Positions 23,421-33,452 of a stretch of 47,509 bases of DNA are shown here, piece by piece. A model generated the notes under the pieces. It was not told where the DNA came from and made no database searches. It saw nothing but the letters and a program-made list of their open reading frames with translations. Location: contig JAIEMG010000219.1 of NCBI GenBank assembly GCA_019752375.1, positions 1 to 47,509 of the forward strand. Direction: 5' to 3'. The translations under genes and the position numbers were made by a program. This stretch comes from Gemmataceae bacterium (GTDB lineage Bacteria > Planctomycetota > Planctomycetia > Gemmatales > Gemmataceae). Position 1 is the stretch's first letter. Every line of letters begins with the position of its first letter.

Positions 23421-26400
23421 ATGCCAGAAGAACGGAACGACCCCATCGCCATTGTCGGCATCGGCTGCCGGTTTCCAGGCGATGCCAATGGCCCGGCCGC
23501 TTTCTGGAAGTTGCTGGCGCTCGGCGTTGATGCCGTGGGCGAGGTGCCGCCGAACCGGTGGAACCCGGACGTCTGGTATTCGCCCGATCCGACCGTCCCG
23601 GGTCGCATCTACTCGCGGGCCGCGGGCTGCGTGCGCGGGATCGATCAGTTTGATGCCGGCTTTTTCGGAATTGCGCCGCGCGAGGCCGCGGAGATCGACC
23701 CTCAGCAGCGCATGCTGCTTGAAGTCGCCTGGGAGGCGCTGGAGGACGCGGGAGTGGTTCCCGGGAGCCTGGCGGGGAGCCTTACCAGCGTGTACACGGG
23801 CATCTACACCCAGGAATACGGCGAAACGGCGAGCCTTAATCCGGTCGCCCTCAGTTCCCACAGCAGCACGGGCCGATCTCCGGCCATGGGATCGAATCGC
23901 CTGTCCTACTACTTCGACCTCCGTGGTCCGAGCGTTTCGGTCGACGCGGCATGCGCTTCTTCGTTGGTGGCACTCCACCTTGCTTGCGAGAGCCTATGGC
24001 AACGAGAGTCGCAATTGGCGCTCGTCGCGGGCGCCAACGTGCTGATTCGACCAGAGTCCTCCGTGGGATTTTGCAAGGCGTCGATGCTGTCGCGCCGAGG
24101 ACGTTGCCTGACGTTTGACGCGCGCTGTGACGGGTACGTGCGTGCCGAAGGCGTTGGAGTCGTGGTCCTCAAACCGCTGGCACGGGCCCAGGCCGACGGG
24201 GACCGCGTCTATGCAGTGATCCGTGCCACGGCAACGAATCAGGACGGTCGAACGCCCGGGATCTCCTATCCGAACCAGCAAGCCCAGGCTGCGCTGGTCC
24301 GCGAGGCCCTGCGCCGCGCCGGACTGGCGCCGGACCAGGTCCAGTACGTCGAGGCGCATGGGACCGGCACGCCGGTCGGCGATCCGATTGAGTGTGCGGC
24401 TCTGGGTGAAGTGCTGTCCGCCGGCCGGGACTCGGCACACCCCTGTCGGATTGGTTCGGTCAAGACGAACATCGGGCACCTCGAGGGCGCTGCCGGGATG
24501 GCGGGCCTCATCAAGCTCGCCTTGATGCTCCACCATCAAACGTTGCCCCCCCACATTCATTTCGAGCAGCCCAATCCCGCCATCGACTTTTCCGGACTGA
24601 AGTTGCAGGTCCAGACGGTACTGGAACCTTGGCCCAACGACCGGGGCGTTCGTATCGGGGGCGTTAGCTCGTATGGATTCGGCGGAACGAATGCCCACGC
24701 GATTCTCCAGGAGTGTGCGCCGGCAGTGGCGCCGCCAGCGCCGCCCCCCGCGGAAGACGCCGAACTCCTCGTGCTGTCGGCTCAGACGCCGGGGGCGCTT
24801 CGCGACCTGGCCGAGTCCTACCGAGTGCGGTTGGCAGCGGGCTCGCATGTGCACGTGACGGACCTGTGTCGGACGGCCGCGACGCGACGGGCACACCTGG
24901 AACATCGCCTGGCGATCGCCGGCCGCTCAGCAGACGAACTGGCCGACCGTTTACGGGCGTTTCGGTCGGGCGAACAATCTTCCTCGGTGAGCGTGGGGCG
25001 ATGCACACCGGGAGCGTCGCCGCGCGTCGCGTTTGTCTACTGCGGCAACGGCCCCCAGTGGTGGGGAATGGGACGCCAACTGATGGCCCGGGAACCGACC
25101 GTGCGCTCGGCCGTCGAACGCTGCGACCAGGCTTTCCGCCGTTGGGCTTCCTGGTCGTTGCTTGAAGAGATGGCAGCTGGTCCGGACCACTCGCGAATGG
25201 ACCGCACGGACATTGCCCAGCCCGCACTGTTTGCTATTCAGTTTGCGCTGACAGAACTCTTTCGTGCGTGGGGGATCCAGCCTGCAGCGGTCGTGGGACA
25301 CAGTGCCGGCGAAGCCGCCGCGGCGCTGGCTGCGGGCGCAATCTCGTTTGAAGACGCGATTCGCATCGTCTTCCATCGCAGCCGATCCCACGAAGCCAGG
25401 CGCGGACTCGGCGGAATGGCCGCCGCCGGGCTTTCCGTCCACGACGCGGAGGGTCTGCTGGCCCCCTACGGCGGCAAGGTTACGCTAGCCGCGGTCAACT
25501 CGCCACGGTCCGTCACTCTTTTGGGCGATGTCGCAGTCCTCGGTGAGCTCGAGCCGCTGCTGTTGGCTCGCCAGGTCTTCTTCCGCCGCCTCTCCCAGGA
25601 GTACGCCTTTCACGGCCCGGTCATGGCGCCCGTAAGGAGCGAGTTGTTACGGGCGCTCGACGGAATCGGGCCTTGCGGCAAACCGGTGTGCCGATTCGTC
25701 TCCACCGTGACGGGAGCAGACGTGAACGGCACGGGCCTGGGACCGAGTCACTGGGCGGACAACGCGTGTCAGCCGGTTCTCTTTGGCCCCGCCGTCCAAC
25801 GGCTGATCGACGACGAAATCCCCATCTTTCTGGAAATCGGCCCCCATCCGGTCCTCTCTGCCTATATCGCCGAATTGCTGAATGCGGTGGGCCGCCGAGC
25901 GCTGAGCGTGAGTTCTCTGCGCCGTAAGGAAGACGAGTGGGCCGCCGCACTACACGCGGTCGGCCGGATGCACGTGGCCGGCGTTCCCCTTCGCTGGGAT
26001 CGTGTGTACCCGCGCGGGCCGCACGTGGATCTTCCCACCTATCCCTGGCAGCACGAGCGGTACTGGCACCGGGCGTTCGCGCCCAAGGCTTCGGACCGAC
26101 TCGATCCTGTCCATCCTCTCCTCGGGGCCAAGCTCGAGCTGGCGCACCCAACCTGGGAAGGTGAGCTGGACCTGCGGATACAGAACTACCTGGCCGACCA
26201 TCGCATCGATGGCTCGCCCCTGTTCCCCATTGCGGGATACATGGAGATGGGCCTGGCCGCTGCACAACGACTCTTTGGGCCATCCCCCTGGTTGCTGGAA
26301 GCATTGGAGGTTCACGCACCGTTGCCGCTGGAGCAGGCGCAGGCGGTAATCATCCAGACGACCGTCTCGCCCGTGGACCAGACGTTTCGCGTTCATACAC

Positions 26401-29400
26401 GCCTCCGCGACGGAGACAAACCGTGGACGTTGCAGGCCTCCGGGAAGCTTGGTAAACCCCTGTCCGATCAATGCTCCCGCCGCATCGATCTCGAAGCGCT
26501 GAGCAGCCGTCTGACCGAGCCCATCCCGGCCAATTTGTTGTACGCGGTGTACGGCTACGGCTTCGGCCCAGACTTCCAGGCGATTGAGTGGATTCGGATG
26601 GGAGAGTGCGAGGCGCTCGCCAAAGTCATCCTGCCTCCGGCTCTCACCGGTCAGCGTCAGTCGTATCACTTCCATCCGTCCCTGCTTGATGGATGCCTGC
26701 AGTGCCTGGGCACGATCATTCGCGAAGGCGCCCGGCAGCGCGGGCAACCGCACGTCACGTTTCTTCCCGTCTCGATTGAGCGCTTCCATTACTTGGGTGT
26801 TGGCGACGGTCCTGTTTATGTCCACGGAGTCCTGGTGGAGCAATCGCCGGGACGCTTGGTGCTGAACGCAACGCTCGTCGACGAATCGGGCGCCACCATC
26901 GGGGTGATTGAAGGGGTGTGCCAACAGGCCACCCACATCGGCAGCGCGGCTGCCGATGAGAATCTCATGTACCACGTGGAATGGATTCCCCGACCGCGGC
27001 CGGCGGACCACGCTGTCCCCTGGCACGCCGGCGACCTCCCTTCGCCGCGGAGCCTCGTCGAACATCTCTCCAGACGGACAGCGTCGTGCCATCGCCAGGT
27101 CCACGGGCCGTTGCCCGCCGAAACATTTCGTTCGCAATCGGAACTGCTGGCCGAATCCTACGTCTGGCAGGCCATTCAGCAACTACTGCCTGCAGGCGCT
27201 GCGATCTCCATTGAGCGGCTTCTGGGGGAGGGTGGCGTCGAGCTTCAGTTCGGCCCACTTCTCAAGCGGTGGCTCGGCTTCATCGGCGCGGCCTCGGCGC
27301 AGAAGCTAGCCGATCCCGACCGCTTGTGGAGACAGCTCGTTCACGACTTGCCTGCCTACCACGCCGAGTTGCAGTTGATGGGCCGATGCGGCCGACGGTT
27401 ATGTGATGTCCTTTGCGGTCGGGTGGAACCGCGAGAATTGATCTTCCCGATGCATGCTCCTGCTACGGCCGAGCATCTGTTCGATTCCGGGCCAACATTT
27501 CAGCGCCTGAATGCACTTTGCGCCGATGCATTGGCGGCTCTGGTCGATCGATTGCCGGCTGGCCGACCATTGCGCGTGCTGGAAGTCGGCGCCGGCAGTG
27601 GCGGGGCCACCGGCTGGATGCTGCGACAGCTCCCGCCTGACCGCGTTCGGTACGCGGTCACGGACAATTCGGAATTTCTCCTCGCACAAGCGCGGGAGCG
27701 GTTCGCAGCCTACCCGTTCGTGGAATATCGAACGCTTGACATCCAGCGCGATCCGCTGGAGAGCGGATTCGGCGACGGCGATTTTGACGTGATCGTTGCC
27801 GCCAACGTCTTCCACGAGACACAATGTCTCCCTGACACGCTCCGAATCGTACGGCAATTGCTGGCCAGCGAGGGCATCTTGTTCCTGGTGGAGCTGGCCG
27901 CCCCTGGGCCGCGCTGGATGGATATCACCTTTGGGCTGCTGCCCGAATGGAACCGGTTTGGCGACGACCGCCTGCGTGCCAATCATCCGTTGCTGTCCAG
28001 ACCCGCCTGGGTGTCCCTGCTACGCGAGTGCGGCTTCTCCGACATCGCCTCGATCACCGACGACGACGCGACCTACCCCGAACAATGGCTCTATCTGGCC
28101 CGGGGGCCACGCATCGATCGCTCGCTCGGCTCCTCGGGTGTCACGTCCTTGCAGGTGGATGATGGCATCGACCAGGCGCCCGCGGATCCGTCGGCCAACG
28201 GAACGCCGACGGTCCAGACCGACTGGTTGTTGTTCGTTGACCAAGGCGGACTCGGCCGTGAGTTGGCCGAGCGTCTCAAGTCGGACGGAGTGCAGACGAC
28301 CGCGATCGTTCGTGGGCCGCGTTGCGGGCGGTTCGGAGCAGGCGACATGCAATTGAATCCAGCCGAGCCGTCCGGCTTTCGGCAGTTGCTCGAGCACATC
28401 GGTGGGGATGCCTCACGAGCGCTCGAAGTCGTTTTCTTGTGGGGTCTGAACGTTACCTCGGCAGACGATTTCGCCAGCATCAACAAGTCCTGCGGAGATG
28501 TCCTGTCCCTGTGCCAAGCGCTGGAACAAGCTCCCGCGCATTCCCGGCGCCTGTGGTTGATCACGGCGGGTGCCGAGACGATTTCCGCGGACGAAGCGAC
28601 GTCTAACCCCGGACAAGCGCCGCTGTGGGGACTGGGACGTGTTATACGCAGCGAGTTGTCGAATCTGGCTTGCCATCTCATTGATCTGAGTGCCCGAGGT
28701 ATGACGCATCCTGACCCCTGGGAAGCGGAGCTGGCGGCCTTGCTGACCGAACTTCGAGCACCCGACAATGAAACGGAGTTGCTGATCCGCGGGTCGGAAC
28801 GGTTGGTCCCCCGGCTGCGCCCGTTGTCTCTCGAGGCGCCTCGTCCGTTCGGTAACTTGAAGGACGATCAGAAGTCGGTTGGCTATTGCCTGGAAATACC
28901 GCCCCGCAAGGGGCTCGGGCAGTTGCGGCTCCGCCAGACGGCCTGTCCGACGCCGCAATCCGGCCAAGTGGTGATCGACATCAAGGCCGCCGGACTCAAC
29001 TTCCGCGATGTCCTGCTTGCGATGGGCATGATCGCGCCAGAGGTTTACGAAAGTGCCGGCGAGGGAATCGGCTTGGGAGTGGAGTGTGCCGGGGTCATTC
29101 GCGAAGTCGGCCCGCAGGTCAGCGACTGGCACGCGGGCGATGAGGTGTTTGTCCTGATGTCGCATTCGATCGGGCGGTTCGCCCTCGTGCCGACCGAACG
29201 CGTGTTTCGCAAGCCGGCGGAGATGAGTTTTGAAGACGCGGCCACCGTTCTCTCTGTTTTCGTGACGGCTTACTACGCGCTGAAAGAACTCGGGCGCGTG
29301 GAACCCGGCGAACGCGTGCTGATACACGGCGCTGCCGGCGGTGTCGGTTTGGCTGCCATCCAGGTTGTCCGTCATCTGGGGGGCGAGGTCTGGGCAACCG

Positions 29401-31004
29401 CCGGCAGCCCCGAAAAGCGCGAGTATTTGCGAGCCCTCGGCATCGAGCACGTGTTTGACAGCCGATCGTTGGCCTTCGTCGACGAGATTCAGGAAGCGTG
29501 CGGCGGGCAAGGAATGGACGTGATCTTGAATTCACTGGCGGGGGAAACGATGGTTCGGAGCCTGTCCTTGCTCCGACCTTTCGGACGATTTCTTGAGCTC
29601 GGCAAACGCGACTATCTGGAGGGCCGCCCGGTCTCCCTCCGGCCGTTTCTGGACAACCTCGCGTATCACAGCGTCGACCTCGATCAGCTCATGATCCGCA
29701 AGCCCGGAGTGGTCCGCCGGCTCGTGGCGGAATTGCTCGCCCTGTTTGCGAAGCGAGCATTGTCGCCGTTGCCCCATCGGGTCTTTCCGATCGGCGACGT
29801 GGCCGCGGCCTTCCAACACATGCAGCGGTCTCGCCACATCGGCAAGGTCGTGATTGCGACGGATCCCGACCCGCGTCTACCACTGCTCCCGCCCCGGCTC
29901 GCGCCGTTTCGCATTCCGGCCGGATCCACCTACCTGGTCGCGGGCGGGCTCAGCGGCTTCGGGCTCGCGTGCGCCGGCGTCCTGGTCGATGCCGGCGCCC
30001 GCCATCTGGTCCTGACTGGCCGGCGCGGCGTGGAAACGCCTGGTGCTGCCGGCGCGGTCGCCGAACTGGAACAGCGTGGCGTGACGGTGCTGGTTGCCGC
30101 GGTGGACGTCACCGACGCCGGCGCGCTGGAAAGCCTTCTGAATCGCGTCCGACGCGAGCTGCCGCCGTTGAAGGGCGTGGTCCACTCGGCAGCCGTCCTG
30201 GAAGACGCCAGCCTTCTGCGTCTCGATCGACAAATGATGGAGCGCGTGCTCGCTCCGAAAGTCCGCGGCGCCTGGAATCTGCATCGGCTCACCCTCAACG
30301 ACCCACTGGATCATTTCATCTTGTTCTCGTCCATTTCGGCGCTGGCCGGCAATCCCGGTCAGGCCAATTATGCCGCGGGAAACGCGTTTCTCGATGCGCT
30401 GGCTCAATATCGGCGACAACGCAGCCTCCCCGCGTTGTCGGTGAACTGGGGCGCGATCGGACAGGTCGGCCTCGTCGCCCGCCACAAGGAATTGGGAGAG
30501 CGCCTTGCGCGGGGCGGCGCCCGTCTGCTCGCCCCGACCCAGGCATTCCGCATTCTGGAGCGAGTGCTGCAAACCGGATTGGCTCGGCTTGCAGTCATGG
30601 ACCTCGACCCCGGCAAGCTCACGCTCAATCCGGCCTATGCCCGCTCACCGCTTTGGAGTGAACTGCGAGAACCTGCAACCATGGAATCCGGCGAAGGGAC
30701 CGTCTACGCGGATTTCCGTGAAGTCTTGGAGAAAACGCCCAACCCGGATCGGGCTGCACTGATCCAGTCTCGGCTCGCCGATCACGTCGCCAAGGCTCTG
30801 GGCACGACGGTCGAACGCCTTGACCTGGAAAAGTCGCTCACTCTCCTGGGGCTCGATTCGCTGATGGCGGTGGAGTTGCGCATCCGGATTGAAAGGGACA
30901 TGGCCTGGGACGTACCGGTCACGGTCCTCATGCAAGGACCAAGCGTGCTCCAACTCGCCCGGGAGTTCCGGGGGCGGCTTGGCACCCATGCGAAGTCGGA
31001 ATAA
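23421..31004 (+). CDS. Single-module highly reducing type I polyketide synthase
   Basis: 2527 residues; ATG 23421 follows GGAGAGG and opens directly into the ketosynthase (PIAIVGIGCRFPG). Domains in order: KS (about 7-430; Cys178 in DAACASS, His in EAHGTGTPVGDP and KTNIGHLEG); AT (about 535-860; Ser628 in GHSAGE, YAFH at the specificity position, closer to malonyl-type); DH (about 895-1180; His927 in DHRIDGSPLFP, Asp1090 in HPSLLDGCLQ); C-methyltransferase (about 1330-1560; LEVGAGSGGATG); ER (about 1825-2145; GAAGGVGLAAIQ); KR (about 2165-2360; GGLSGFG, Ser/Tyr in FSSISALAGNPGQANYAAGN); ACP (Ser2480 in LGLDSLMAVE). All domains keep their key residues, so it could act iteratively and make a fully reduced, methylated chain. 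No thioesterase, reductase or loading domain is present, so release must occur in trans. The order equals that of fungal highly reducing PKSs. No phosphopantetheinyl transferase is nearby. Confidence 0.97.
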   Translation: MPEERNDPIAIVGIGCRFPGDANGPAAFWKLLALGVDAVGEVPPNRWNPDVWYSPDPTVPGRIYSRAAGCVRGIDQFDAGFFGIAPREAAEIDPQQRMLLEVAWEALEDAGVVPGSLAGSLTSVYTGIYTQEYGETASLNPVALSSHSSTGRSPAMGSNRLSYYFDLRGPSVSVDAACASSLVALHLACESLWQRESQLALVAGANVLIRPESSVGFCKASMLSRRGRCLTFDARCDGYVRAEGVGVVVLKPLARAQADGDRVYAVIRATATNQDGRTPGISYPNQQAQAALVREALRRAGLAPDQVQYVEAHGTGTPVGDPIECAALGEVLSAGRDSAHPCRIGSVKTNIGHLEGAAGMAGLIKLALMLHHQTLPPHIHFEQPNPAIDFSGLKLQVQTVLEPWPNDRGVRIGGVSSYGFGGTNAHAILQECAPAVAPPAPPPAEDAELLVLSAQTPGALRDLAESYRVRLAAGSHVHVTDLCRTAATRRAHLEHRLAIAGRSADELADRLRAFRSGEQSSSVSVGRCTPGASPRVAFVYCGNGPQWWGMGRQLMAREPTVRSAVERCDQAFRRWASWSLLEEMAAGPDHSRMDRTDIAQPALFAIQFALTELFRAWGIQPAAVVGHSAGEAAAALAAGAISFEDAIRIVFHRSRSHEARRGLGGMAAAGLSVHDAEGLLAPYGGKVTLAAVNSPRSVTLLGDVAVLGELEPLLLARQVFFRRLSQEYAFHGPVMAPVRSELLRALDGIGPCGKPVCRFVSTVTGADVNGTGLGPSHWADNACQPVLFGPAVQRLIDDEIPIFLEIGPHPVLSAYIAELLNAVGRRALSVSSLRRKEDEWAAALHAVGRMHVAGVPLRWDRVYPRGPHVDLPTYPWQHERYWHRAFAPKASDRLDPVHPLLGAKLELAHPTWEGELDLRIQNYLADHRIDGSPLFPIAGYMEMGLAAAQRLFGPSPWLLEALEVHAPLPLEQAQAVIIQTTVSPVDQTFRVHTRLRDGDKPWTLQASGKLGKPLSDQCSRRIDLEALSSRLTEPIPANLLYAVYGYGFGPDFQAIEWIRMGECEALAKVILPPALTGQRQSYHFHPSLLDGCLQCLGTIIREGARQRGQPHVTFLPVSIERFHYLGVGDGPVYVHGVLVEQSPGRLVLNATLVDESGATIGVIEGVCQQATHIGSAAADENLMYHVEWIPRPRPADHAVPWHAGDLPSPRSLVEHLSRRTASCHRQVHGPLPAETFRSQSELLAESYVWQAIQQLLPAGAAISIERLLGEGGVELQFGPLLKRWLGFIGAASAQKLADPDRLWRQLVHDLPAYHAELQLMGRCGRRLCDVLCGRVEPRELIFPMHAPATAEHLFDSGPTFQRLNALCADALAALVDRLPAGRPLRVLEVGAGSGGATGWMLRQLPPDRVRYAVTDNSEFLLAQARERFAAYPFVEYRTLDIQRDPLESGFGDGDFDVIVAANVFHETQCLPDTLRIVRQLLASEGILFLVELAAPGPRWMDITFGLLPEWNRFGDDRLRANHPLLSRPAWVSLLRECGFSDIASITDDDATYPEQWLYLARGPRIDRSLGSSGVTSLQVDDGIDQAPADPSANGTPTVQTDWLLFVDQGGLGRELAERLKSDGVQTTAIVRGPRCGRFGAGDMQLNPAEPSGFRQLLEHIGGDASRALEVVFLWGLNVTSADDFASINKSCGDVLSLCQALEQAPAHSRRLWLITAGAETISADEATSNPGQAPLWGLGRVIRSELSNLACHLIDLSARGMTHPDPWEAELAALLTELRAPDNETELLIRGSERLVPRLRPLSLEAPRPFGNLKDDQKSVGYCLEIPPRKGLGQLRLRQTACPTPQSGQVVIDIKAAGLNFRDVLLAMGMIAPEVYESAGEGIGLGVECAGVIREVGPQVSDWHAGDEVFVLMSHSIGRFALVPTERVFRKPAEMSFEDAATVLSVFVTAYYALKELGRVEPGERVLIHGAAGGVGLAAIQVVRHLGGEVWATAGSPEKREYLRALGIEHVFDSRSLAFVDEIQEACGGQGMDVILNSLAGETMVRSLSLLRPFGRFLELGKRDYLEGRPVSLRPFLDNLAYHSVDLDQLMIRKPGVVRRLVAELLALFAKRALSPLPHRVFPIGDVAAAFQHMQRSRHIGKVVIATDPDPRLPLLPPRLAPFRIPAGSTYLVAGGLSGFGLACAGVLVDAGARHLVLTGRRGVETPGAAGAVAELEQRGVTVLVAAVDVTDAGALESLLNRVRRELPPLKGVVHSAAVLEDASLLRLDRQMMERVLAPKVRGAWNLHRLTLNDPLDHFILFSSISALAGNPGQANYAAGNAFLDALAQYRRQRSLPALSVNWGAIGQVGLVARHKELGERLARGGARLLAPTQAFRILERVLQTGLARLAVMDLDPGKLTLNPAYARSPLWSELREPATMESGEGTVYADFREVLEKTPNPDRAALIQSRLADHVAKALGTTVERLDLEKSLTLLGLDSLMAVELRIRIERDMAWDVPVTVLMQGPSVLQLAREFRGRLGTHAKSE

Positions 31005-31080
31005 GCGACTGGCGAAGCTGCCCTAGCACGCCCTGGTTAATACTCCAACGCTACGTCCACTGAAAGGATCGGCGTCGCTG

Positions 31081-31165
31081 TCTGTAGCCGCAGGCTTCAG
31101 CCTGCGGAGTGGCGTCTGCCGGCCCCCTCGACGCACTTCCGCAGGCTGAAGCCTGCGGCTACAGA
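31081..31165. repeat. GTAGCCGCAGG palindrome family, intact copy
   Basis: Two 28-base arms (TCTGTAGCCGCAGGCTTC onward, and its exact complement ending GGCTACAGA) separated by about 29 bases. The 337-base gap 31005-31341 between the PKS and the next gene holds only this element. It may terminate the PKS transcript and so separate it from the downstream genes. Confidence 0.9.
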
Positions 31166-31341
31166 CGTTCATGACGAATCCTGCTTTCAAGGTAGCGTTG
31201 TAGAATTAATGCGCGTTGAAAAGGTGCCGCAGTACCTCACGCGGCGTGCATACCCGCCTTGACACTCCTATCCCGCTCCCGGTATTTTCCAACCCTCGCA
31301 GATTCCGCGCCGTCCTCCGCCCGAGTCAAGGAAGACACGGT

Positions 31342-32055
31342 ATGCAACTCGTTGCGCCGGATATCCTGATGGAAGCGCGTGGGCTCTCCATCGCCGTCTA
31401 TGCCGTTGGCATGATCGTTGGCGCTCTCCTGTGGGTCCTCGGTTGGTGGGGCCACCGCTTCTGGATTGTCTTGTTCACGACGGTCGTGGGCGGCGTGCTG
31501 GGCCTTTCGTTCGCCCGCGCCACAGGGACACAGCCCTTCGTTGCCGGCCTGCTCCTGGCGATCTCCGCGGGCACGCTTTCGTTAGCGCTGTCGCGCATCT
31601 TCGCATTCACGGCCGGTGGCATTACGGCATGGCTACTGGTGCGCAGCATGGCGCCGGGCTGGGATGAGCCGATGCTGTGCTTCCTTGCCGGCGGATTGCT
31701 TGGCCTGTTCATGTTCCGTGCGTGGACCATGGTGATGACAAGCCTGGCCGGCAGCCTGTTTATTGCGTATTCCTTGCTAGGATTGCTGGATCGCCTTGGT
31801 AAGCTCGATGCTCTGGCCTGGGGTGAGCAACGCGCCATCCTGCTGAACTGGTCGTGCGCCGGGTTGGCACTACTCGGTTGGCTGGTCCAGTTTGTCCTGG
31901 AGCGCTGGCGGTTGAATCGGCAGCGCGTCCTGGACGACCAGGCGGAACTGAAGGAAGCACAGGATGCGCTGAAGGAACGGTTCAAGCGCCGCGCCGCCGG
32001 CCAGACATGGTGGAAGTGGGGCCGGCAAGCCAAGCCCGCGGGCAAGGCTGCCTGA
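31342..32055 (+). CDS. Polytopic membrane protein, DUF4203/TMEM198-like
   Basis: 237 residues. ATG 31342 is preferred because AAGGAAG lies eight bases upstream and the protein then begins just ahead of the first helix. Six to seven hydrophobic helices fill residues 15-190 (VYAVGMIVGALLWVLGWWG, FWIVLFTTVVGGVLGLSF, PMLCFLAGGLLGLFMF and others), rich in glycine, followed by a charged, probably helical cytoplasmic tail (ERWRLNRQRVLDDQAELKE). The pattern resembles DUF4203/TMEM198-type proteins, whose function is unknown. It lies 28 bases before the alpha-oxoamine synthase gene and is probably co-transcribed with it. Confidence 0.6.
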   Translation: MQLVAPDILMEARGLSIAVYAVGMIVGALLWVLGWWGHRFWIVLFTTVVGGVLGLSFARATGTQPFVAGLLLAISAGTLSLALSRIFAFTAGGITAWLLVRSMAPGWDEPMLCFLAGGLLGLFMFRAWTMVMTSLAGSLFIAYSLLGLLDRLGKLDALAWGEQRAILLNWSCAGLALLGWLVQFVLERWRLNRQRVLDDQAELKEAQDALKERFKRRAAGQTWWKWGRQAKPAGKAA

Positions 32056-32083
32056 GCCTGACGCAGCCTCTGGGTATCCCTCG

Positions 32084-33244
32084 ATGGACTGGCTCGAAGA
32101 CGACCTGGCAGGCCTGCGACAGCGCGATCTCTATCGACGGCGGCGTTACATCCAGTCCGCACCGTGGGGCCACGTTCACTATCGTGGCCGCGAGTTACTC
32201 AATTTCGCATCCAACGACTACCTGAACCTGGCTGCCGACTCGCGCCTGGCTCGCGCCGCTGCTCGCGCTGCCCATCGCTACGGCACGGGCGCCGGCGCCT
32301 CGCCGCTGGTGTCCGGCTACCTTCCCCCGCACCGGGCCCTGGAACGCGCCCTGGCTCGTTGGGAAGAAGCGGATGCCGCCCTCGTCTTTCCTTCGGGGTT
32401 TGCCGCCAACCTGGCCGTCATCGCCGCTCTGGCCAGTCCCGAAGATGCTGTCTTCAGCGATGAACTCAACCACGCCAGTCTGATCGACGGTTGCCGGCTG
32501 GCGCGCGCGGCCATTCACGTCTACCGGCATGCCGACGCCGGTCATCTTGAAACATTGCTGAAACGCGAAGGCCGAACCGCACGGCGTCGCCTGATCGTCA
32601 GCGAGACCGTGTTCAGCATGGACGGCGACCAGGCGCCTCTGGCCGAACTTCTCGACCTCGCCACGCGTCACGAATGTCTTCTCGTGCTGGACGAAGCGCA
32701 CGCGACCGGCGTGTTGGGAGCGCAGGGGCGCGGACTCGGCGCCGTGGCGCGGCACGTGGTCAAGGTCGGAACACTGAGCAAGGCGCTGGGCGCCCAGGGC
32801 GGCTTCATTAGTGCAACCCGGCCTTTGATTGACTATCTGGTCAATCACGCCCGGCCGTACATCTTCTCGACGGCGTTGGCGCCGCCCATCGCTGCAGCCG
32901 CCTGCCGAGCCGTGGCCATTGCCGCGAAAGCCGATGCAGCGCGCCGGCACCTGCAACTGCTTGGCGATCTGCTTCGGACCGAATTGCAGGCGGCGGGCAT
33001 TGGCGAAAATCGGTCGCAATCTCCCATCGTGCCGGTGATCGTCGGCGACGCACGGCGGGCGCTCGACTTGTCGGCACGCCTGGAAGCACAAGGGTTGTTG
33101 GTCCCGGCGATCCGTCCGCCGTCGGTTCCGGTTGGCACGGCGCGGCTGCGGATCAGCCTGACGGCTGGGCACAGCGCGGCCGACGTGCATCGCCTGGTCG
33201 GCGCCCTCCGCGAGGCCCGCACGGCGACCATGACACCGACTTGA
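32084..33244 (+). CDS. bioF: 8-amino-7-oxononanoate synthase / alpha-oxoamine synthase
   Basis: 386 residues, PLP-dependent fold type I. Visible family features: NFASNDYLNLA near the N-terminus, GTGAGASPLVSGY, DELNHASLIDG, SETVFSMDGD, DEAHATGVLG, PLP-binding Lys233 in GTLSKALGAQGG, and the C-terminal AIRPPSVPVGTARLRISLTA typical of BioF. BioF condenses pimeloyl thioester with alanine, releasing CO2, in biotin synthesis. No other biotin gene is in the window. The same family includes enzymes that release polyketides from a PKS by condensation with an amino acid, and the nearby PKS lacks a thioesterase. Sequence alone favours ordinary BioF; the alternative is a hypothesis. Confidence 0.85.
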   Translation: MDWLEDDLAGLRQRDLYRRRRYIQSAPWGHVHYRGRELLNFASNDYLNLAADSRLARAAARAAHRYGTGAGASPLVSGYLPPHRALERALARWEEADAALVFPSGFAANLAVIAALASPEDAVFSDELNHASLIDGCRLARAAIHVYRHADAGHLETLLKREGRTARRRLIVSETVFSMDGDQAPLAELLDLATRHECLLVLDEAHATGVLGAQGRGLGAVARHVVKVGTLSKALGAQGGFISATRPLIDYLVNHARPYIFSTALAPPIAAAACRAVAIAAKADAARRHLQLLGDLLRTELQAAGIGENRSQSPIVPVIVGDARRALDLSARLEAQGLLVPAIRPPSVPVGTARLRISLTAGHSAADVHRLVGALREARTATMTPT

Positions 33245-33274
33245 TTCTCCAGTGCTGCTTTGAAGCGGCCGCGA

Positions 33275-33432
33275 AAATGACGAATGACGAATGACGAATC
33301 AATGAACAATACCCAATGACCAATGTTCGGGGCGCCGCTCCTCGACCCTCTGGTACCCAAGGTCCGGAGAGAAAAATTGGAGCTTTGTGATTGGTCATTG
33401 ATTCGTCATTCGGGCTTCGTCATTCGTCATTT
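33275..33432. repeat. Inverted repeat with tandem ATGACGA units
   Basis: The left arm (33275-33325) contains three head-to-tail ATGACGA units followed by ATCAATGA and CCAATGACCAATG; the right arm (about 33387-33432) is an imperfect complement with CGTCATT units. The arms flank about 60 bases of unrelated sequence. It fills most of the 208-bp gap before the rhomboid gene. Confidence 0.75.
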
Positions 33433-33452
33433 CCTCCTGCAACGGAGCGCCC

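Noticed and set aside
33275..33432. Possible CRISPR array from the repeated ATGACGA units
   Set aside because: Units are contiguous heptamers without spacers, and no cas gene is present.
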